NCBI GenBank assembly: GCA_003282865.1
Contig: QBYK01000003.1
Location: 1 to 64,000, forward strand
Source of the DNA: SAR116 cluster bacterium AG-325-I21
GTDB lineage: Bacteria > Pseudomonadota > Alphaproteobacteria > Puniceispirillales > Puniceispirillaceae
Direction of reading: 5' to 3'
DNA length: 64,000 nucleotides
Both the position numbers and the translations under genes were made by a program. The notes beneath the pieces were generated by a model. It saw nothing but the letters and a program-made list of their open reading frames with translations. It had not been told where the DNA came from and searched no databases. Shown piece after piece: positions 51,836-62,267 of this stretch (its first letter is position 1; every line of letters starts with the position of its first letter).

Positions 51836-54745
51836 TTATTTTACCTTCTCGATTTTACTATAGTTGGACAATTGGTTGCGCACTTGATCCAGCGTTTCAT
51901 TAAGCAAAAGAACTAACTGGTCTTCATCAGCAAGATCTATCCGTGTCAGCATGAATGTTCTTAGCCTTACGGGAAGGGTATTTGTTACATGACGCGCATC
52001 GCCAAAGGTTAGACGTATACATTGATATATTTCATTAAATAGGTTTGTTGCTGCCTTTAATTCAGTAAAATCAGGGGAGTTTATTTTTTTAACCGCAAGT
52101 AGTCTATCCAGGATATCAGATGGTGATTGTCCGGTATCATTAAATAGATTTCCATTCTCAAGGCGCATTGCTTGGACCAGAAGGTCAAGATGAACAAGGC
52201 CACCATCACGTGTTCGTAAATGCCATTTTGACTTCCCATTCCGCGATTTGCGAATTCGTTTGAGCATACTGCCAACAGCTTTGCCAACAACTCTTCGATC
52301 GTGCGACTTGTTCACTATTTTGTGAATTGCTGCTTCTAACTGTTTTGCAAGAGTGGGGTCACCGGCGATAAATCGTGCCTTGGTTAAAGCGAGCTTTTCC
52401 CAGATCCATGCATCTTTCGCAAAGTAGGTCTGAAATCGGTCAATTGAGGTTGCAATAGATCCGGCTTTGCCTTCCGGGCGAAGGCGTAAATCAACTGGGT
52501 AAAGAATGCCTTCTGCAGTTGCTGTACTGAGCCAACTGACCATAGTCTGGGCAAGGCGAGCAAAATAAATGGGGGCACTGATTGGCTGCTTGCTTTCCGA
52601 CAGAGCAGATTCTGAGGCTTTATAAATGACCAACAAATCAAGGTCAGAACTTACCGTCATTTGTCTTGTTCCTAGGCGGCCAAGGCCAAGAATGTTAATT
52701 TTGCCTTCAATCCTACCATGGCGTCGAACCATATCGGCCTTTGCAAAATCCAGTATTAAGACCACGGTTGCCATTGCAATAGCGCTAAGCCCCTTTGCAA
52801 GGTCATTGCTATCAATTATCTGGCTCAGGGCCTGTACTTCAACGCGAAACTTCAGTTCACGGACTTTTATTTTGAGCTGGTCAAGTGATTCTTCAACAGG
52901 AAGTTTGTTGCAGCTTTCGCGTAATTGAGTCACCATTATGTCAGTGACTGGCAAAGGTTCAAAAAATGCCTTGTAGAGTAACAGGTCAAATAATGTTGGG
53001 TGTTGGCGTAAGTGATTGCCAAGCTGAGGAGAGAGTAAAAGAATATCGCATAACAGCCGTGTCAAATCCCGATTGTAATCAAGCAATGAGAAGATCTGTA
53101 TACTGGCGGGCAAGCCCTCAATAAATTGGGCCAGTGCAGCAAATTTATCATCCGGCGCGTCTGCTGCAGTTAAGGATATCAAAATATCTGGCATGAGTCG
53201 GTTTAATAAAGCCCTTGCGCGCTCACTGCGGGTTGCGGAAACACGGCCAGCCATCCAGCCTGATAGCGTGTCAGCGACAATTTTGGGCCGTTGAAAGCCG
53301 TTATCAGCTAACCAAGTAATTAGCGTGTCATAATCATCAATTAGAATGTTCCTAATACTCTTATTGTCATCCCCAGTTTGAGCCGGTGGGTTTAAAAGAT
53401 CATGTGCGGCATGCTCACCAACGCGATCCAAAAGGGCAGAAATTTCGACACAAAATCTGTTGGCACCGTTATGCCCCATGAAATGAGCAAATTTTTCGAG
53501 ATCTTCGATACTGCGCGGCAGGCTGTGAGTTTGATTGTCACCAATCATTTGCAGTCGGTGTTCAATGCGCCTTAACTGGTGATAAGCTTTGCCAAGCGCA
53601 TCTGATTGCTCGTCTGTAATCCAGTCTGCTTCAGCAAGCGCATTAAGAGCTAACAAGCTATTTCTAGCTCGCAAATTGGTATCCCGGCCTCCAGTTACAA
53701 GCTGAAGAACATGAATAAAAAACTCAATTTGGCGAATACCGTTTTTTCCAGTTTTTAGATTATAGCCAAGCCAGCCTTCTGTTTGTGGTGGCCGGCGCAG
53801 CATTGTTTTCATATCTTCCAGGACTGTGTAATCTAAGGTTTTTCGCCAGATAAATGGCTGAATTTGGTCCAAAAAGTTATTTCCAAGTTTGAGATCACCT
53901 GCGATGGGGCGGGCGCGGATAAATGCGGCACGTTCCCATGTGCGTGCAATCGATTCATAATAACCAATTGCCGCGTTTAAATCGATGCTGACAGCCGTTG
54001 CCCCTGGATCAGGACGAAGCCGCAAATCAACACGCCAGCCAATGCCGTCTCGCGTTGTTGAGCTTAATAATCGGATAAGGTCGCGTGTCATTTTGACAAA
54101 AAAAGGTTGAACAGCATCATGGCTATCAAAGAGAGCGTTGTTCGTGTCATGTAGCGCGATTAAATCAACGTCTGACGAAAAATTAAGCTCACCTGCGCCC
54201 AATTTGCCAAGTGCAAGCACAGTCCAACCGCAGCCAGTAAAATCCTTGGTAAAAAACTTGATTTTGCCCTGCTTGGATGCGCAACGGAAAAGATACCCAA
54301 CGGTATGTGTTAAAACGGTTTGGGCCGCATCACTAAGCCATAGCATTTGTGTTGACATGTCATGTAGGCCCGCAATATCGCCCAGCGCTATTGCCAGTGC
54401 TGATCGTTCGCGCCATTTACGGACAGCACGCATTGCGGCGGCATCGCAGTCGGCGTTTTCCATTTCGCCGATGAAAGCTACCCGTGCCAATTCAATCTGT
54501 TGAAAATTAGAGCTTTGAAGGTTACCGGTAATATCACTGTGATGGCGCAGGGCGAGACGTTGAAGATAAGGACTGAAAGCCAGCATTGCTGCTAGGTCAT
54601 CAGCGTTGTAACCGATGTCATGAGGTTTGATATTGGACCATTTTTTTTTGAGCGTTTTGGCAAATTCATCCCGAATAGTTTCGCTTGCCGGATCAATAAG
54701 GGGCAGGTGTGGGCAGATTTGGTCATAATATAGAGGGCTAGTCAT
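51836..54745 (-). CDS. glnE: glutamine synthetase adenylyltransferase/adenylyl-removing enzyme GlnE
   Basis: The track ORF starts at 54925, but the protein part before MTSPLYYDQ looks non-conserved and would overlap rlmE, so I place the start at ATG 54745 (969 aa, the usual size). Two nucleotidyltransferase domains are present: LALGKLGAGELNFSSDVDLIALHD near residue 215 and LGLGRLGTRQMTVSSDLDLLVIY in the second half. GlnE adenylylates and deadenylylates glutamine synthetase under control of PII, and glnK/amtB lies 15 kb away. Divergent from rlmE. Confidence 0.95.
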   Translation of the reverse strand: MTSPLYYDQICPHLPLIDPASETIRDEFAKTLKKKWSNIKPHDIGYNADDLAAMLAFSPYLQRLALRHHSDITGNLQSSNFQQIELARVAFIGEMENADCDAAAMRAVRKWRERSALAIALGDIAGLHDMSTQMLWLSDAAQTVLTHTVGYLFRCASKQGKIKFFTKDFTGCGWTVLALGKLGAGELNFSSDVDLIALHDTNNALFDSHDAVQPFFVKMTRDLIRLLSSTTRDGIGWRVDLRLRPDPGATAVSIDLNAAIGYYESIARTWERAAFIRARPIAGDLKLGNNFLDQIQPFIWRKTLDYTVLEDMKTMLRRPPQTEGWLGYNLKTGKNGIRQIEFFIHVLQLVTGGRDTNLRARNSLLALNALAEADWITDEQSDALGKAYHQLRRIEHRLQMIGDNQTHSLPRSIEDLEKFAHFMGHNGANRFCVEISALLDRVGEHAAHDLLNPPAQTGDDNKSIRNILIDDYDTLITWLADNGFQRPKIVADTLSGWMAGRVSATRSERARALLNRLMPDILISLTAADAPDDKFAALAQFIEGLPASIQIFSLLDYNRDLTRLLCDILLLSPQLGNHLRQHPTLFDLLLYKAFFEPLPVTDIMVTQLRESCNKLPVEESLDQLKIKVRELKFRVEVQALSQIIDSNDLAKGLSAIAMATVVLILDFAKADMVRRHGRIEGKINILGLGRLGTRQMTVSSDLDLLVIYKASESALSESKQPISAPIYFARLAQTMVSWLSTATAEGILYPVDLRLRPEGKAGSIATSIDRFQTYFAKDAWIWEKLALTKARFIAGDPTLAKQLEAAIHKIVNKSHDRRVVGKAVGSMLKRIRKSRNGKSKWHLRTRDGGLVHLDLLVQAMRLENGNLFNDTGQSPSDILDRLLAVKKINSPDFTELKAATNLFNEIYQCIRLTFGDARHVTNTLPVRLRTFMLTRIDLADEDQLVLLLNETLDQVRNQLSNYSKIEKVK

Positions 54746-54913
54746 GTGATATAGCTTATCCGAAATAGCTGGGCAGACCAGCATAAAGAACTTTGGAAAA
54801 AGTAAATAAAAAAAGGCGGTAGTGGGGACCAAGGTTCCGCAATAAGCAAATTTATGGTCTGTTGTTTGTGAATTGACAGTTGAAAAAGCTGACCAGTTTG
54901 GCGATAAGCATTC

Positions 54914-55711
54914 ATGGCAGATCAATCAGGCTATAGCAAAGCGAGTAAAAAAGGTCCATCGGGGCGCAGCTACCGTAATAAGACAGGGCTGACGCGCCGG
55001 CCAAAAAAGATGCGAGGGCGCAAGGTGTCGTCACAGCGCTGGTTAACTCGCCAGTTAAATGATCCTTTTGTCGCTGAAGCTAAATCTCGTGGCTTCCGGT
55101 CGCGAGCGGCCCTGAAATTAGAGCAGATGGATGATCGCTTTCAGTTTTTTAAGCCTGGCATGGCAATTGTTGATCTTGGTTGCGCGCCGGGTGGATGGTT
55201 GCAGGTATCGTCACTCCGTACGAATCTTGGCAAGGGAAACGCGCGGCTTGTGGGTATTGATTTGCTGGAAACTGAAAGCATTGTTGGGGCTGATATTTTC
55301 ACTGGTGATATTACGGATCCAGCAATGCTGGAGAAGGTTCTCACAGCCATTGGCGGGGCAGCGGATGGTGTACTAAGTGACATGGCGGCAGATACCACAG
55401 GCCACCGTTCGACCGATCATTTGCGCACAACCGCACTGTTGGAGACAGCATTGGATTTTGCACTGCTTGTTTTAAATCAGAATGGCTTTTTTTTGGCGAA
55501 ATGTTTTCGCGGTGGTGCAGAAAAATTGTTGCTGGATATGATGCAGCGCAATTTTAAAACGGTGCGTCACGTCAAACCTGCGGCCAGCCGATCAGAATCT
55601 GTTGAAAGCTACGTCCTGGCAATTGGCTTTCACGGTGCGGGGTGGGCTGACGATATTGCAGCCGAAGTTGAAGCTGGCAGGCGCGATGCTCATGGCATGA
55701 TAATCGTTTAA
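54914..55711 (+). CDS. rlmE: 23S rRNA 2'-O-methyltransferase RlmE (RrmJ/FtsJ)
   Basis: 265 aa. The SAM motif VDLGCAPGGWLQVSS, the catalytic Lys in RSRAALKLEQMDDRF, the Asp in GVLSDMAADTTGH, Lys in FLAKCFRGG and Glu in SRSESVESYVLA complete the K-D-K-E set. A basic N-terminal extension of ~55 residues (KKGPSGRSYRNKTGLTRRPK) precedes the fold, as often in alphaproteobacteria. It modifies U2552 (E. coli numbering) of 23S rRNA. guaB follows. Confidence 0.95.
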   Translation: MADQSGYSKASKKGPSGRSYRNKTGLTRRPKKMRGRKVSSQRWLTRQLNDPFVAEAKSRGFRSRAALKLEQMDDRFQFFKPGMAIVDLGCAPGGWLQVSSLRTNLGKGNARLVGIDLLETESIVGADIFTGDITDPAMLEKVLTAIGGAADGVLSDMAADTTGHRSTDHLRTTALLETALDFALLVLNQNGFFLAKCFRGGAEKLLLDMMQRNFKTVRHVKPAASRSESVESYVLAIGFHGAGWADDIAAEVEAGRRDAHGMIIV

Positions 55712-55788
55712 TATGGTGCAGTTTTGCACTATCAATCTGCTGCCCTTTTGCTTATATTCCGGAGCCACCGGGAAACGGAAGGCAACTT

Positions 55789-57246
55789 ATGAAAATTCGC
55801 GATGCTTTTACTTTTGATGACGTGTTGCTTGAACCAGCGCACTCAACCGTATTACCAGCTAATACCAATATTGGTACGCGATTAACCAAAAAAATTAGCC
55901 TTAATGTGCCACTGATGTCTGCTGCAATGGATACGGTTACCGAGCATAGGCTGGCAATCGCCATGGCTCAGATGGGTGGCATAGGGGTAGTGCACAAAAA
56001 CTTCACCATAGAGGAGCAGGCAATGCAAATTGCAATGGTAAAGAAGTTTGAGGCGGGCATGGTGGTCAATCCTCTGACTATTGCCCCTGACGAGCCGCTT
56101 CGTGATGCACTTGACATGATGGAACAGAACCAGATCAGCGGTATTCCGGTGGTTGAAAATAACCAACGCCTTGTTGGAATATTGACTAACCGTGACGTTC
56201 GGTTTGCTACTGATCTCAACCAAAGCGTTGCTGGTTTGATGACACGCGATGTTGTAACGGTTCGCGATGGCACCGCGCCTAATGAAGCGCGGCGCTTGCT
56301 GCATGAACACCGCATTGAAAAGTTAGTTGTTGTCGATGATGCGGGTGCCTGTATCGGCCTGATTACAGTAAAGGATATGGAGAAAGCACAAAATCACCCG
56401 CTTGCATCAAAGGATGAATTAGGTCGGTTGCTAGTTGCCGCCGCGACAGGAGCTGGGTCAGATGGGGTTTGCCGAGCTGAAGAGCTTATCAATGCCGGCG
56501 CAGATGTGATTGTTGTTGATACGGCGCATGGGCATTCTGAAGGGGTTTTGGAGTCAGTGGCTGCGGTGCGTAAGCTAGCGAATCATATACAGATTATTGG
56601 TGGAAATGTAGCTACATCCGAAGGTGCGAAGGCCTTAATTGATGCAGGTGCAGATGCGGTTAAGGTGGGAATTGGCCCGGGGTCAATTTGTACCACACGA
56701 ATGGTTGCTGGTGTTGGTGTGCCTCAACTGACCGCCATAATGGATGCTGCCGAAGCATGTCATGAACAAAACATTCCGGTTATTGCCGATGGTGGGATCA
56801 AATATTCCGGTGACCTTGCTAAAGCTATTGCTGCTGGTGGTGATGTGGCCATGATCGGCTCACTGTTGGCCGGCACTGATGAGACGCCGGGTGAAGTTTA
56901 TTTATATCAGGGCCGATCATATAAATCCTATCGCGGCATGGGATCAACAGGAGCAATGGCTCGTGGATCGGCTGATCGATATTTTCAAGCAGAAATATCT
57001 CAACCATTAAAGCTTGTGCCTGAGGGCATTGAAGGTCAAGTTCCTTATAAAGGAGCGGTTGAAAATGTTCTCCATCAACTGCTTGGTGGATTACGCGCTG
57101 CGATGGGATATACGGGCAATGCGTCAATTGCCAAGTTACAAAAGAATGCAAGATTTCTTAGGATAACCGGTGCGGGGTTGGCAGAGTCGCATGTGCATGA
57201 TGTTACCATTACGCGTGAGTCGCCAAACTATCGTCCAGGGATGTAA
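55789..57246 (+). CDS. guaB: IMP dehydrogenase GuaB
   Basis: 485 aa, full length. The order is beta/alpha barrel, two CBS domains (~95-205), then barrel. The catalytic loop [17 protein letters not shown] has Cys301, and the flap [10 protein letters not shown] is intact. It oxidises IMP to XMP, the step before GuaA. GGAAGG lies upstream of the ATG. The RsmB-like methyltransferase and guaA follow, making a guanine-nucleotide group. Confidence 0.97.
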   Translation: MKIRDAFTFDDVLLEPAHSTVLPANTNIGTRLTKKISLNVPLMSAAMDTVTEHRLAIAMAQMGGIGVVHKNFTIEEQAMQIAMVKKFEAGMVVNPLTIAPDEPLRDALDMMEQNQISGIPVVENNQRLVGILTNRDVRFATDLNQSVAGLMTRDVVTVRDGTAPNEARRLLHEHRIEKLVVVDDAGACIGLITVKDMEKAQNHPLASKDELGRLLVAAATGAGSDGVCRAEELINAGADVIVVDTAHGHSEGVLESVAAVRKLANHIQIIGGNVATSEGAKALIDAGADAVKVGIGPGSICTTRMVAGVGVPQLTAIMDAAEACHEQNIPVIADGGIKYSGDLAKAIAAGGDVAMIGSLLAGTDETPGEVYLYQGRSYKSYRGMGSTGAMARGSADRYFQAEISQPLKLVPEGIEGQVPYKGAVENVLHQLLGGLRAAMGYTGNASIAKLQKNARFLRITGAGLAESHVHDVTITRESPNYRPGM

Positions 57247-57366
57247 GCCTATGGTATCTCGTGGATTTTAAGAGACAAAAGGGTGCGCCATTTTCCATCT
57301 TTGGTGGCCAGTTGCTTGATTTTATATTTTACGGTCCGTAATTAGCCAGATGTGGAAAAACAGGCC

Positions 57367-58707
57367 ATGACGCCAGCTGCTAGAATCGCTGCTGTGATCG
57401 AAATTCTTACCGAAATGCAAACCGCAAGCGATGCGGGAGCTCTCCGTGGTAGGCGAGCGGCACGGTGGCTGAGTGCGGCGTTTCAGCGTCGGCGCTTTGC
57501 CGGGTCGGGCGACAGGGCGGCTATCGGTAGTCTTTTCTGGAATATTCAGCGCGCAACTGCCCGTATTGGCTGGCATCTCGCCAGTCTAGACGCTCAAACC
57601 AGTCCGCGCAATATGGTGCTAGCTGCATTGGCGTTAATAGAAAGGAAGACTGCCGAACTACCGGAATTGTTTTTAGCGAATATTGCGCATGCGCCAGCCT
57701 CTTTAGACCTAACTGAAAAAAGACTTGTTTCCGAGCTTGCGGACCGCAGTTTGAACCACCCTGCGATGGCGGATTATATTACCCTTGAATGGCCTGAGTG
57801 GCTGATGGATGATGCCAAAGCTGGACTTGGTGACGCGGTAGAGCGTGAACTTGCCATATTGCTACTTGAAGCTCCCACTGATGTGCGGGTCAATCTGCTA
57901 AAATTGTCAGACCGTCGTACACTTCTTAATAAGTTAGCGGGCCGCAGTATCAAGGGTCATCCAACCCGGCTTTCGCCGATTGGCGTCAGGCTCGATAAAC
58001 GCTATCGCTTTGAAAACTTGCCAGAATGGAAGGCCGGGTTATTCGAAGTTCAAGATGAAGGGTCGCAACTTGCCGCGATGCTGTGTGATGCTCGGCCCGG
58101 CATGCAAATTGCCGACATTTGTGCAGGAGCTGGTGGCAAATCATTAATGATGGCGGCAAACATGGAGAATAAAGGCCGCATATTGGCCCTAGATTCAAAT
58201 GTTAAACGGCTTGAACGATGCGGAGAGCGATTACGCCGGGCCGGCATTCATAATGTTGAACGCAAGGTGGTGGAAGAAAAATGGTCAAATCGGTCTTGGC
58301 GCGGTAAATTTGATCGTGTAGTTGTTGACGCGCCCTGTTCAGGATCAGGCACTTGGCGACGGCAGGTTGATGCTAAGTGGCAGCTTACAGCCGAAAGGCT
58401 GGACCAGATCAAAAAGACGCAGTCTATTTTGCTCGAAAAGGCGCGGGCGATGGTCGTTCCAGGGGGACGTATTATTTACATCACCTGTTCGGTTCTCGCA
58501 AGTGAAGGGCCACAATTGATCAAAAATTTTTTGGCAAATACGCCTGAGATAGAACTTGCCAACATTGCTGATATTTGGGCTGGTGCAATTGGTAAGGCTG
58601 GTGGTGGCGTTTGTCCTCCAATTGAAGACGGAATGTTGCAGCTTTTGCCAGGGCGCGATGGTACTGATGGTTTCTTCGTTGCTATTATGCAAGCGAGATT
58701 GCGCTAA
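57367..58707 (+). CDS. RsmB/NOP2-family RNA (cytosine-5) methyltransferase
   Basis: The track starts at GTG 57352; the ATG five codons later (MTPAARIAAVIEIL) is more probable. About 446 aa. Motifs: EVQDEGSQLAAMLCDARPGMQIADICAGAGGKSL (SAM binding), VDAPCSGSGTWRRQVDAKW (motif IV Cys) and IIYITCSVLASEG (motif VI catalytic Cys). It methylates a cytosine in rRNA or tRNA. Located between guaB and guaA on the same strand. Confidence 0.9.
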   Translation: MTPAARIAAVIEILTEMQTASDAGALRGRRAARWLSAAFQRRRFAGSGDRAAIGSLFWNIQRATARIGWHLASLDAQTSPRNMVLAALALIERKTAELPELFLANIAHAPASLDLTEKRLVSELADRSLNHPAMADYITLEWPEWLMDDAKAGLGDAVERELAILLLEAPTDVRVNLLKLSDRRTLLNKLAGRSIKGHPTRLSPIGVRLDKRYRFENLPEWKAGLFEVQDEGSQLAAMLCDARPGMQIADICAGAGGKSLMMAANMENKGRILALDSNVKRLERCGERLRRAGIHNVERKVVEEKWSNRSWRGKFDRVVVDAPCSGSGTWRRQVDAKWQLTAERLDQIKKTQSILLEKARAMVVPGGRIIYITCSVLASEGPQLIKNFLANTPEIELANIADIWAGAIGKAGGGVCPPIEDGMLQLLPGRDGTDGFFVAIMQARLR

Positions 58708-58759
58708 AAACAGTGTGTGTTTGTTAAATTCTCTGACTAATATTTGAGGAATGAAAGCG

Positions 58760-60307
58760 ATGTCCGATTCTATTTTGATTATTGACTTTGGGTCGCAGGT
58801 CACGCAACTTATTGCTCGCAGACTGCGTGAGGCGGGGGTCTTCACCGAAATTTTGCCCTGCACAACTGATCCAGAAAAAATAAAAAGTGCCAGCCCAAAT
58901 GGTATTATCCTGTCCGGTGGGCCAGATTCTGTGGCGGTTGCAAATACTCCGCGTGCGCCGCAGATTGTATTCGAATTGGAGGTGCCAGTTCTTGGCATTT
59001 GTTATGGGCAGCAAACAATGTGTGCCCAACTCGGTGGGCGGGTTGAACCGGGTGCCAGTCGCGAATTTGGCCGGGCTTCACTTAATATTACTGCAAATTC
59101 TTCGTTGTTCGATGGGTTTTGGCGGGTTGGGGAACAGTATGCCGTCTGGATGAGCCATGGGGACCATGTTGCCAAGATGCCCGATGGATTTTCGGTTGTA
59201 GCAACTTCATCTGGAGCGCCTTTTGCTGCGGTTGCCCATGAAAGCCGTCGTTACTATGGCGTACAGTTTCATCCTGAGGTTGTGCACACGCAGAATGGCG
59301 CAGACCTCCTGGCGCGCTTTGCCCTAGGCATTTGTGGCTGTGCCGGTACTTGGTCAATGGCAGCTTATCGTAGCCGGGCCATTGAGGTAATCCGAGCACA
59401 GGTTAAAGATGCTCGGGTGATTTGCGGCCTCTCGGGTGGTGTTGACTCATCAGTGGCCGCGGTATTGATACATCAAGCGATTGGCGATCAATTGACTTGT
59501 GTATTTGTTGACCACGGGCTCTTACGCAAAGGCGAGGCTCAAGACGTAGTTTCGCTGTTTGGCAGCCATTATAACATTCCATTAATTCACAAAGATGCGT
59601 CGAATTTGTTTCTAGAGAAGCTTTCTGGGATTAGTGATCCAGAGGAAAAGCGGAAGATCATCGGAGCAAGCTTTATCAAAGTGTTTGACGAGGAAGCTGC
59701 TAAAATTGATGGCGCCCGCTTTTTAGCCCAAGGCACGCTTTACCCAGATGTGATAGAAAGTGTTTCAGCTGCTGGTGGCAGCGCAGTGACTATCAAATCG
59801 CACCATAATGTCGGTGGCTTGCCTGATGGTATGGCACTTAAACTTGTTGAGCCACTTCGAGAGTTATTCAAGGATGAGGTACGTGCTTTAGGCCGTGAGC
59901 TTGGCCTGCCCGAAAGCCTTGTTGGACGGCATCCGTTTCCAGGTCCGGGCCTTGCTATTCGCATTCCCGGCGATATCACGGTAGAAAAGTTGGGTATTTT
60001 GCGAGCCGCAGATGCGGTATATCTAGATGAAATTAGAAAGGCCGGTCTTTATGATGAAATCTGGCAGGCATTTGCCGTTTTACTGCCTGTCAAAACCGTT
60101 GGGGTTATGGGCGATGCAAGGTCGTATGAATATGTTTGCGCTCTGCGTGCAGTGACCTCTAGTGATGGGATGACAGCTGATAGCTTTGCGTTTAGCCATG
60201 AATTTCTAAGCCGGACTGCAACACGAATTGTTAATGAAGTGCATGGCGTGAATCGCGTTGTCTATGACGTGACATCAAAACCTCCGGGTACGATTGAGTG
60301 GGAGTGA
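58760..60307 (+). CDS. guaA: GMP synthase (glutamine-hydrolysing) GuaA
   Basis: 515-518 aa, standard length. The class I glutaminase domain has [14 protein letters not shown] with the nucleophilic Cys and FHPEVVHTQ with the His. The ATP pyrophosphatase P-loop is [13 protein letters not shown], and the C-terminal end KPPGTIEWE is the family terminus. It aminates XMP to GMP. Two ATGs are possible; 58760 (MSDSIL) has GAGG at better distance than 58751. Last gene before the AT-rich graveyard. Confidence 0.97.
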   Translation: MSDSILIIDFGSQVTQLIARRLREAGVFTEILPCTTDPEKIKSASPNGIILSGGPDSVAVANTPRAPQIVFELEVPVLGICYGQQTMCAQLGGRVEPGASREFGRASLNITANSSLFDGFWRVGEQYAVWMSHGDHVAKMPDGFSVVATSSGAPFAAVAHESRRYYGVQFHPEVVHTQNGADLLARFALGICGCAGTWSMAAYRSRAIEVIRAQVKDARVICGLSGGVDSSVAAVLIHQAIGDQLTCVFVDHGLLRKGEAQDVVSLFGSHYNIPLIHKDASNLFLEKLSGISDPEEKRKIIGASFIKVFDEEAAKIDGARFLAQGTLYPDVIESVSAAGGSAVTIKSHHNVGGLPDGMALKLVEPLRELFKDEVRALGRELGLPESLVGRHPFPGPGLAIRIPGDITVEKLGILRAADAVYLDEIRKAGLYDEIWQAFAVLLPVKTVGVMGDARSYEYVCALRAVTSSDGMTADSFAFSHEFLSRTATRIVNEVHGVNRVVYDVTSKPPGTIEWE

Positions 60308-60406
60308 TTAAAAAATCAATAAAAACAATAAGTCAAATGTATTATGAAATTATTATCTTTTAGTATTATTTAAGGTTCTTTATTAATTTATTTTCACTAT
60401 ATTTGG

Positions 60407-60580
60407 ATGAACAGAATAGAGATAATAAAATTAAACGATAGGTCTGCAATTATTTACAATAAATGGACTGGTAATCATTGTGTTTTTTCTCATTTAAAAA
60501 GAATGAGAAACGACCTTAGAGTTACGGATGAAATCACCTCTTGTGAGGTAGATAAAAATGGGAAGATACGATTTCCTTAA
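60407..60580 (+). CDS. possible small protein gene, unknown function
   Basis: A 57-codon ATG frame below the track cut-off, with a TTTGG sequence just before the start. The product is mixed alpha/beta-like with aromatic and charged residues (YNKWTGNHCVFSHLKRMRNDL), and looks more protein-like than other short frames of this AT-rich stretch. Either a real small gene or a remnant; no family recognised. The rest of 60308-60837 is very AT-rich without a gene. Confidence 0.3.
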   Translation: MNRIEIIKLNDRSAIIYNKWTGNHCVFSHLKRMRNDLRVTDEITSCEVDKNGKIRFP

Positions 60581-60664
60581 TAAGTTTAAAAGTAGTTTAA
60601 AACTTTTTAAAAAGGCATTATTAACAATGGTTTAAAAGTTTAGATTTATTGAGTAGGAATGATA

Positions 60665-60738
60665 GACTTAACTTAAGTCATTGAAAATATGCTGTAGAAA
60701 ATTCATAGTGATAAAATAATGACAAGTTAAGTCATTGA
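60665..60738. repeat. TTAAGTCATTGA direct repeat with local palindromes
   Basis: The 12-mer TTAAGTCATTGA occurs at 60673-60684 and 60727-60738. The first copy is part of the perfect palindrome GACTTAA-C-TTAAGTC (60665-60679), the second of AATGAC...GTCATT. Found in the decayed region next to the carbamoyltransferase remnant; may be a scar or chance. Confidence 0.4.
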
Positions 60739-60837
60739 TAAAAATAGCTCTTTTTTTATACACAATTGTTTTATTAAAATAGCCGCGTTTTAACAATGAT
60801 TTGAATTTTAATTTTTCACATGGTTCCATTTTACGTC

Positions 60838-61071
60838 CTACTTTTCTATTATAAACGAACCTATCGCGAGAATATCTATTCCCGACCCATGAAAGCATCG
60901 AATAGTTTCTTTCGGGCTCATAACAATTGGTTCACCTTGAATATTAAATGAAGTATTTACGATTATTGGGTGCCCTGTAAGTTTCTCAAATTCATCAAGT
61001 AAAAACCAATAAAGGTTATTAACCTCTTTTTCTACGGTTTGTGGTCTTGCTGTTCCATTGATGATAAATCC
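60838..61071 (-). pseudogene. C-terminal remnant of a NodU/CmcH-type carbamoyltransferase
   Basis: Read on the minus strand without a start codon, the frame between TGA (61072-61074) and TAG (60838-60840) gives about 77 residues: INGTARPQTVEKEVNNLYWF, HPIIVNTSFNIQGEPIVMSP, then IRCFHGSGIDILAIGSFIIEK and the stop. This is the conserved C-terminus of carbamoyltransferases (DGTARxQTV, LNTSFNxxGEPIV, D-x-L-x-x-G). The other ~500 residues are missing. It was not listed in the ORF track; the 76-aa ORF at 60668-60898 overlaps it in a different frame. Confidence 0.85.
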
Positions 61072-61376
61072 TCAACTGGACTTGCTGCGAGCCTTGCGGC
61101 AGCGGCGGCACTGACATTTAGAAACCCTCATGTCTATCTCGATACAGTAGTGCTTATCGGCATTATTTTTTTACAATTTAGTAGTTTGGATAAACTAGCG
61201 TTCGCAGCAGGAGCAACAACTACCAGTCTGGTATTTTTTGCAGCGCTTGGTTTTAGCGGTTACTTACTGTCAGGCATGATTTGCAAGCCGCGTGCATGGC
61301 CGATATAAATGGTGGTATTGCGGTTATAATGTTCATACCGGCTGCTTCTATGTTGCGGGCAGGCGACTGGTTTTAA
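61072..61376 (+). pseudogene. C-terminal remnant of a LysE/ArgO-family exporter, frameshifted
   Basis: ORF 61039-61308 contains FRNPHVYLDTVVLIG, the signature of the LysE/ArgO amino-acid exporters, and AAGATTTSLVFFAALGFSGYLLSG. A frameshift near 61300 moves the last helix INGGIAVIMFIPAASMLRAGDWF into another frame, ending at TAA 61374-61376. The first half of the protein is absent. The remnant abuts the antisense carbamoyltransferase remnant, marking this as a deletion junction. Confidence 0.82.
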
Positions 61377-61430
61377 ACAGATAATCCCATGGCCAAGTGA
61401 TATCGTTACTTGGCTAACATTATCCTTTTA

Positions 61431-61643
61431 TTAATCTTCCAGATCTTCTTCCAGAATTGAAATTTGCACGTGATAGCAGGTTTCGCCATCTTCATTATCC
61501 TGGAAAACCACACCAATAAATTCGTCTTCTAACATCAACTCGGCAGAATCGTCCTTATTTTCGCGACGTGCAAGGGTCAATTTGTGATTGCCGAAGCGCT
61601 GACGTAAAAAGCGTTGTACTTTTGCGGTATCACTAGCATTCAT
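61431..61643 (-). CDS. DUF3126 family protein
   Basis: 70 aa. KVQRFLRQRFGNHKLTLARRENKDDSAELMLEDEFIGVVFQDNEDGETCYHVQISILEEDL matches this small alphaproteobacterial family closely. No known function; cytoplasmic. Confidence 0.92.
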   Translation of the reverse strand: MNASDTAKVQRFLRQRFGNHKLTLARRENKDDSAELMLEDEFIGVVFQDNEDGETCYHVQISILEEDLED

Positions 61644-61821
61644 GGTTAAGCCTCGTTTTTGGTTAATCTTGCCGACAATATAACTTGAGTGAGCAAGACC
61701 GTATCGCTAACCACTACCTGATCATACGTCTGCAGGCAAGCCTATGAAGCATTTTCATAATTGATGGGATAATTTTTGAGCAATTTAAATGCTTTATTAA
61801 TTGCTTAGGGTATTAGCTACA

Positions 61822-62112
61822 TTAACTATGTCGCGCAATTTGACCGCCGCCATGATTGGGCCAAGCTGGTCGGGTGGTAATATCACGGGTCTGGCATAAG
61901 CTACAACGCATCCGCCCACCGAGCTCAGGAACTGGAAAAAAAGAGCCTAGTACATTTGTTAATGGCACCGGGTCAACCGTGCTATTATGACCGCAACGAT
62001 TGCACCAACAGAAAATTGACAGCCCTTCATGAATCATATCGGCGAGAGTTGCCGGATTCTCTGGGTCATTTGATTTTATTTGTTGCCGCTTGTGCCACCC
62101 CATTTTTGGCAA
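61822..62112 (-). CDS. zinc-ribbon-like hypothetical protein
   Basis: 96 aa. Two Cys pairs (CWCNRC and CSLCQTRDITTRPAWP) suggest one zinc ribbon; between them PVPELGGRMRC. Similar short proteins are common in alphaproteobacteria without known role. The first ~20 residues may not be real: later starts are possible. Confidence 0.65.
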   Translation of the reverse strand: MPKMGWHKRQQIKSNDPENPATLADMIHEGLSIFCWCNRCGHNSTVDPVPLTNVLGSFFPVPELGGRMRCSLCQTRDITTRPAWPNHGGGQIARHS

Positions 62113-62267
62113 CCTTTCACAATCAGGTCACAGCCAAGAACTTGGTTGTGTTTATAGTGGTTCAAAATTAATTTGTTCATCTTTTGTTCTTATTTATAGT
62201 TATCTAACAAATTAGCTATAATCAATAGCTGAAAATTTTTTTGTTAGAGTAAGGCTTTGGTTTCTAG

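Noticed and set aside
60668-60898. 76-aa minus-strand ORF
   Set aside because: Overlaps the carbamoyltransferase remnant in another frame; a shadow.
61039-61308. 89-aa ORF as an intact gene
   Set aside because: Its first residues are antisense to the carbamoyltransferase remnant and its end is frameshifted; it is part of a LysE pseudogene.
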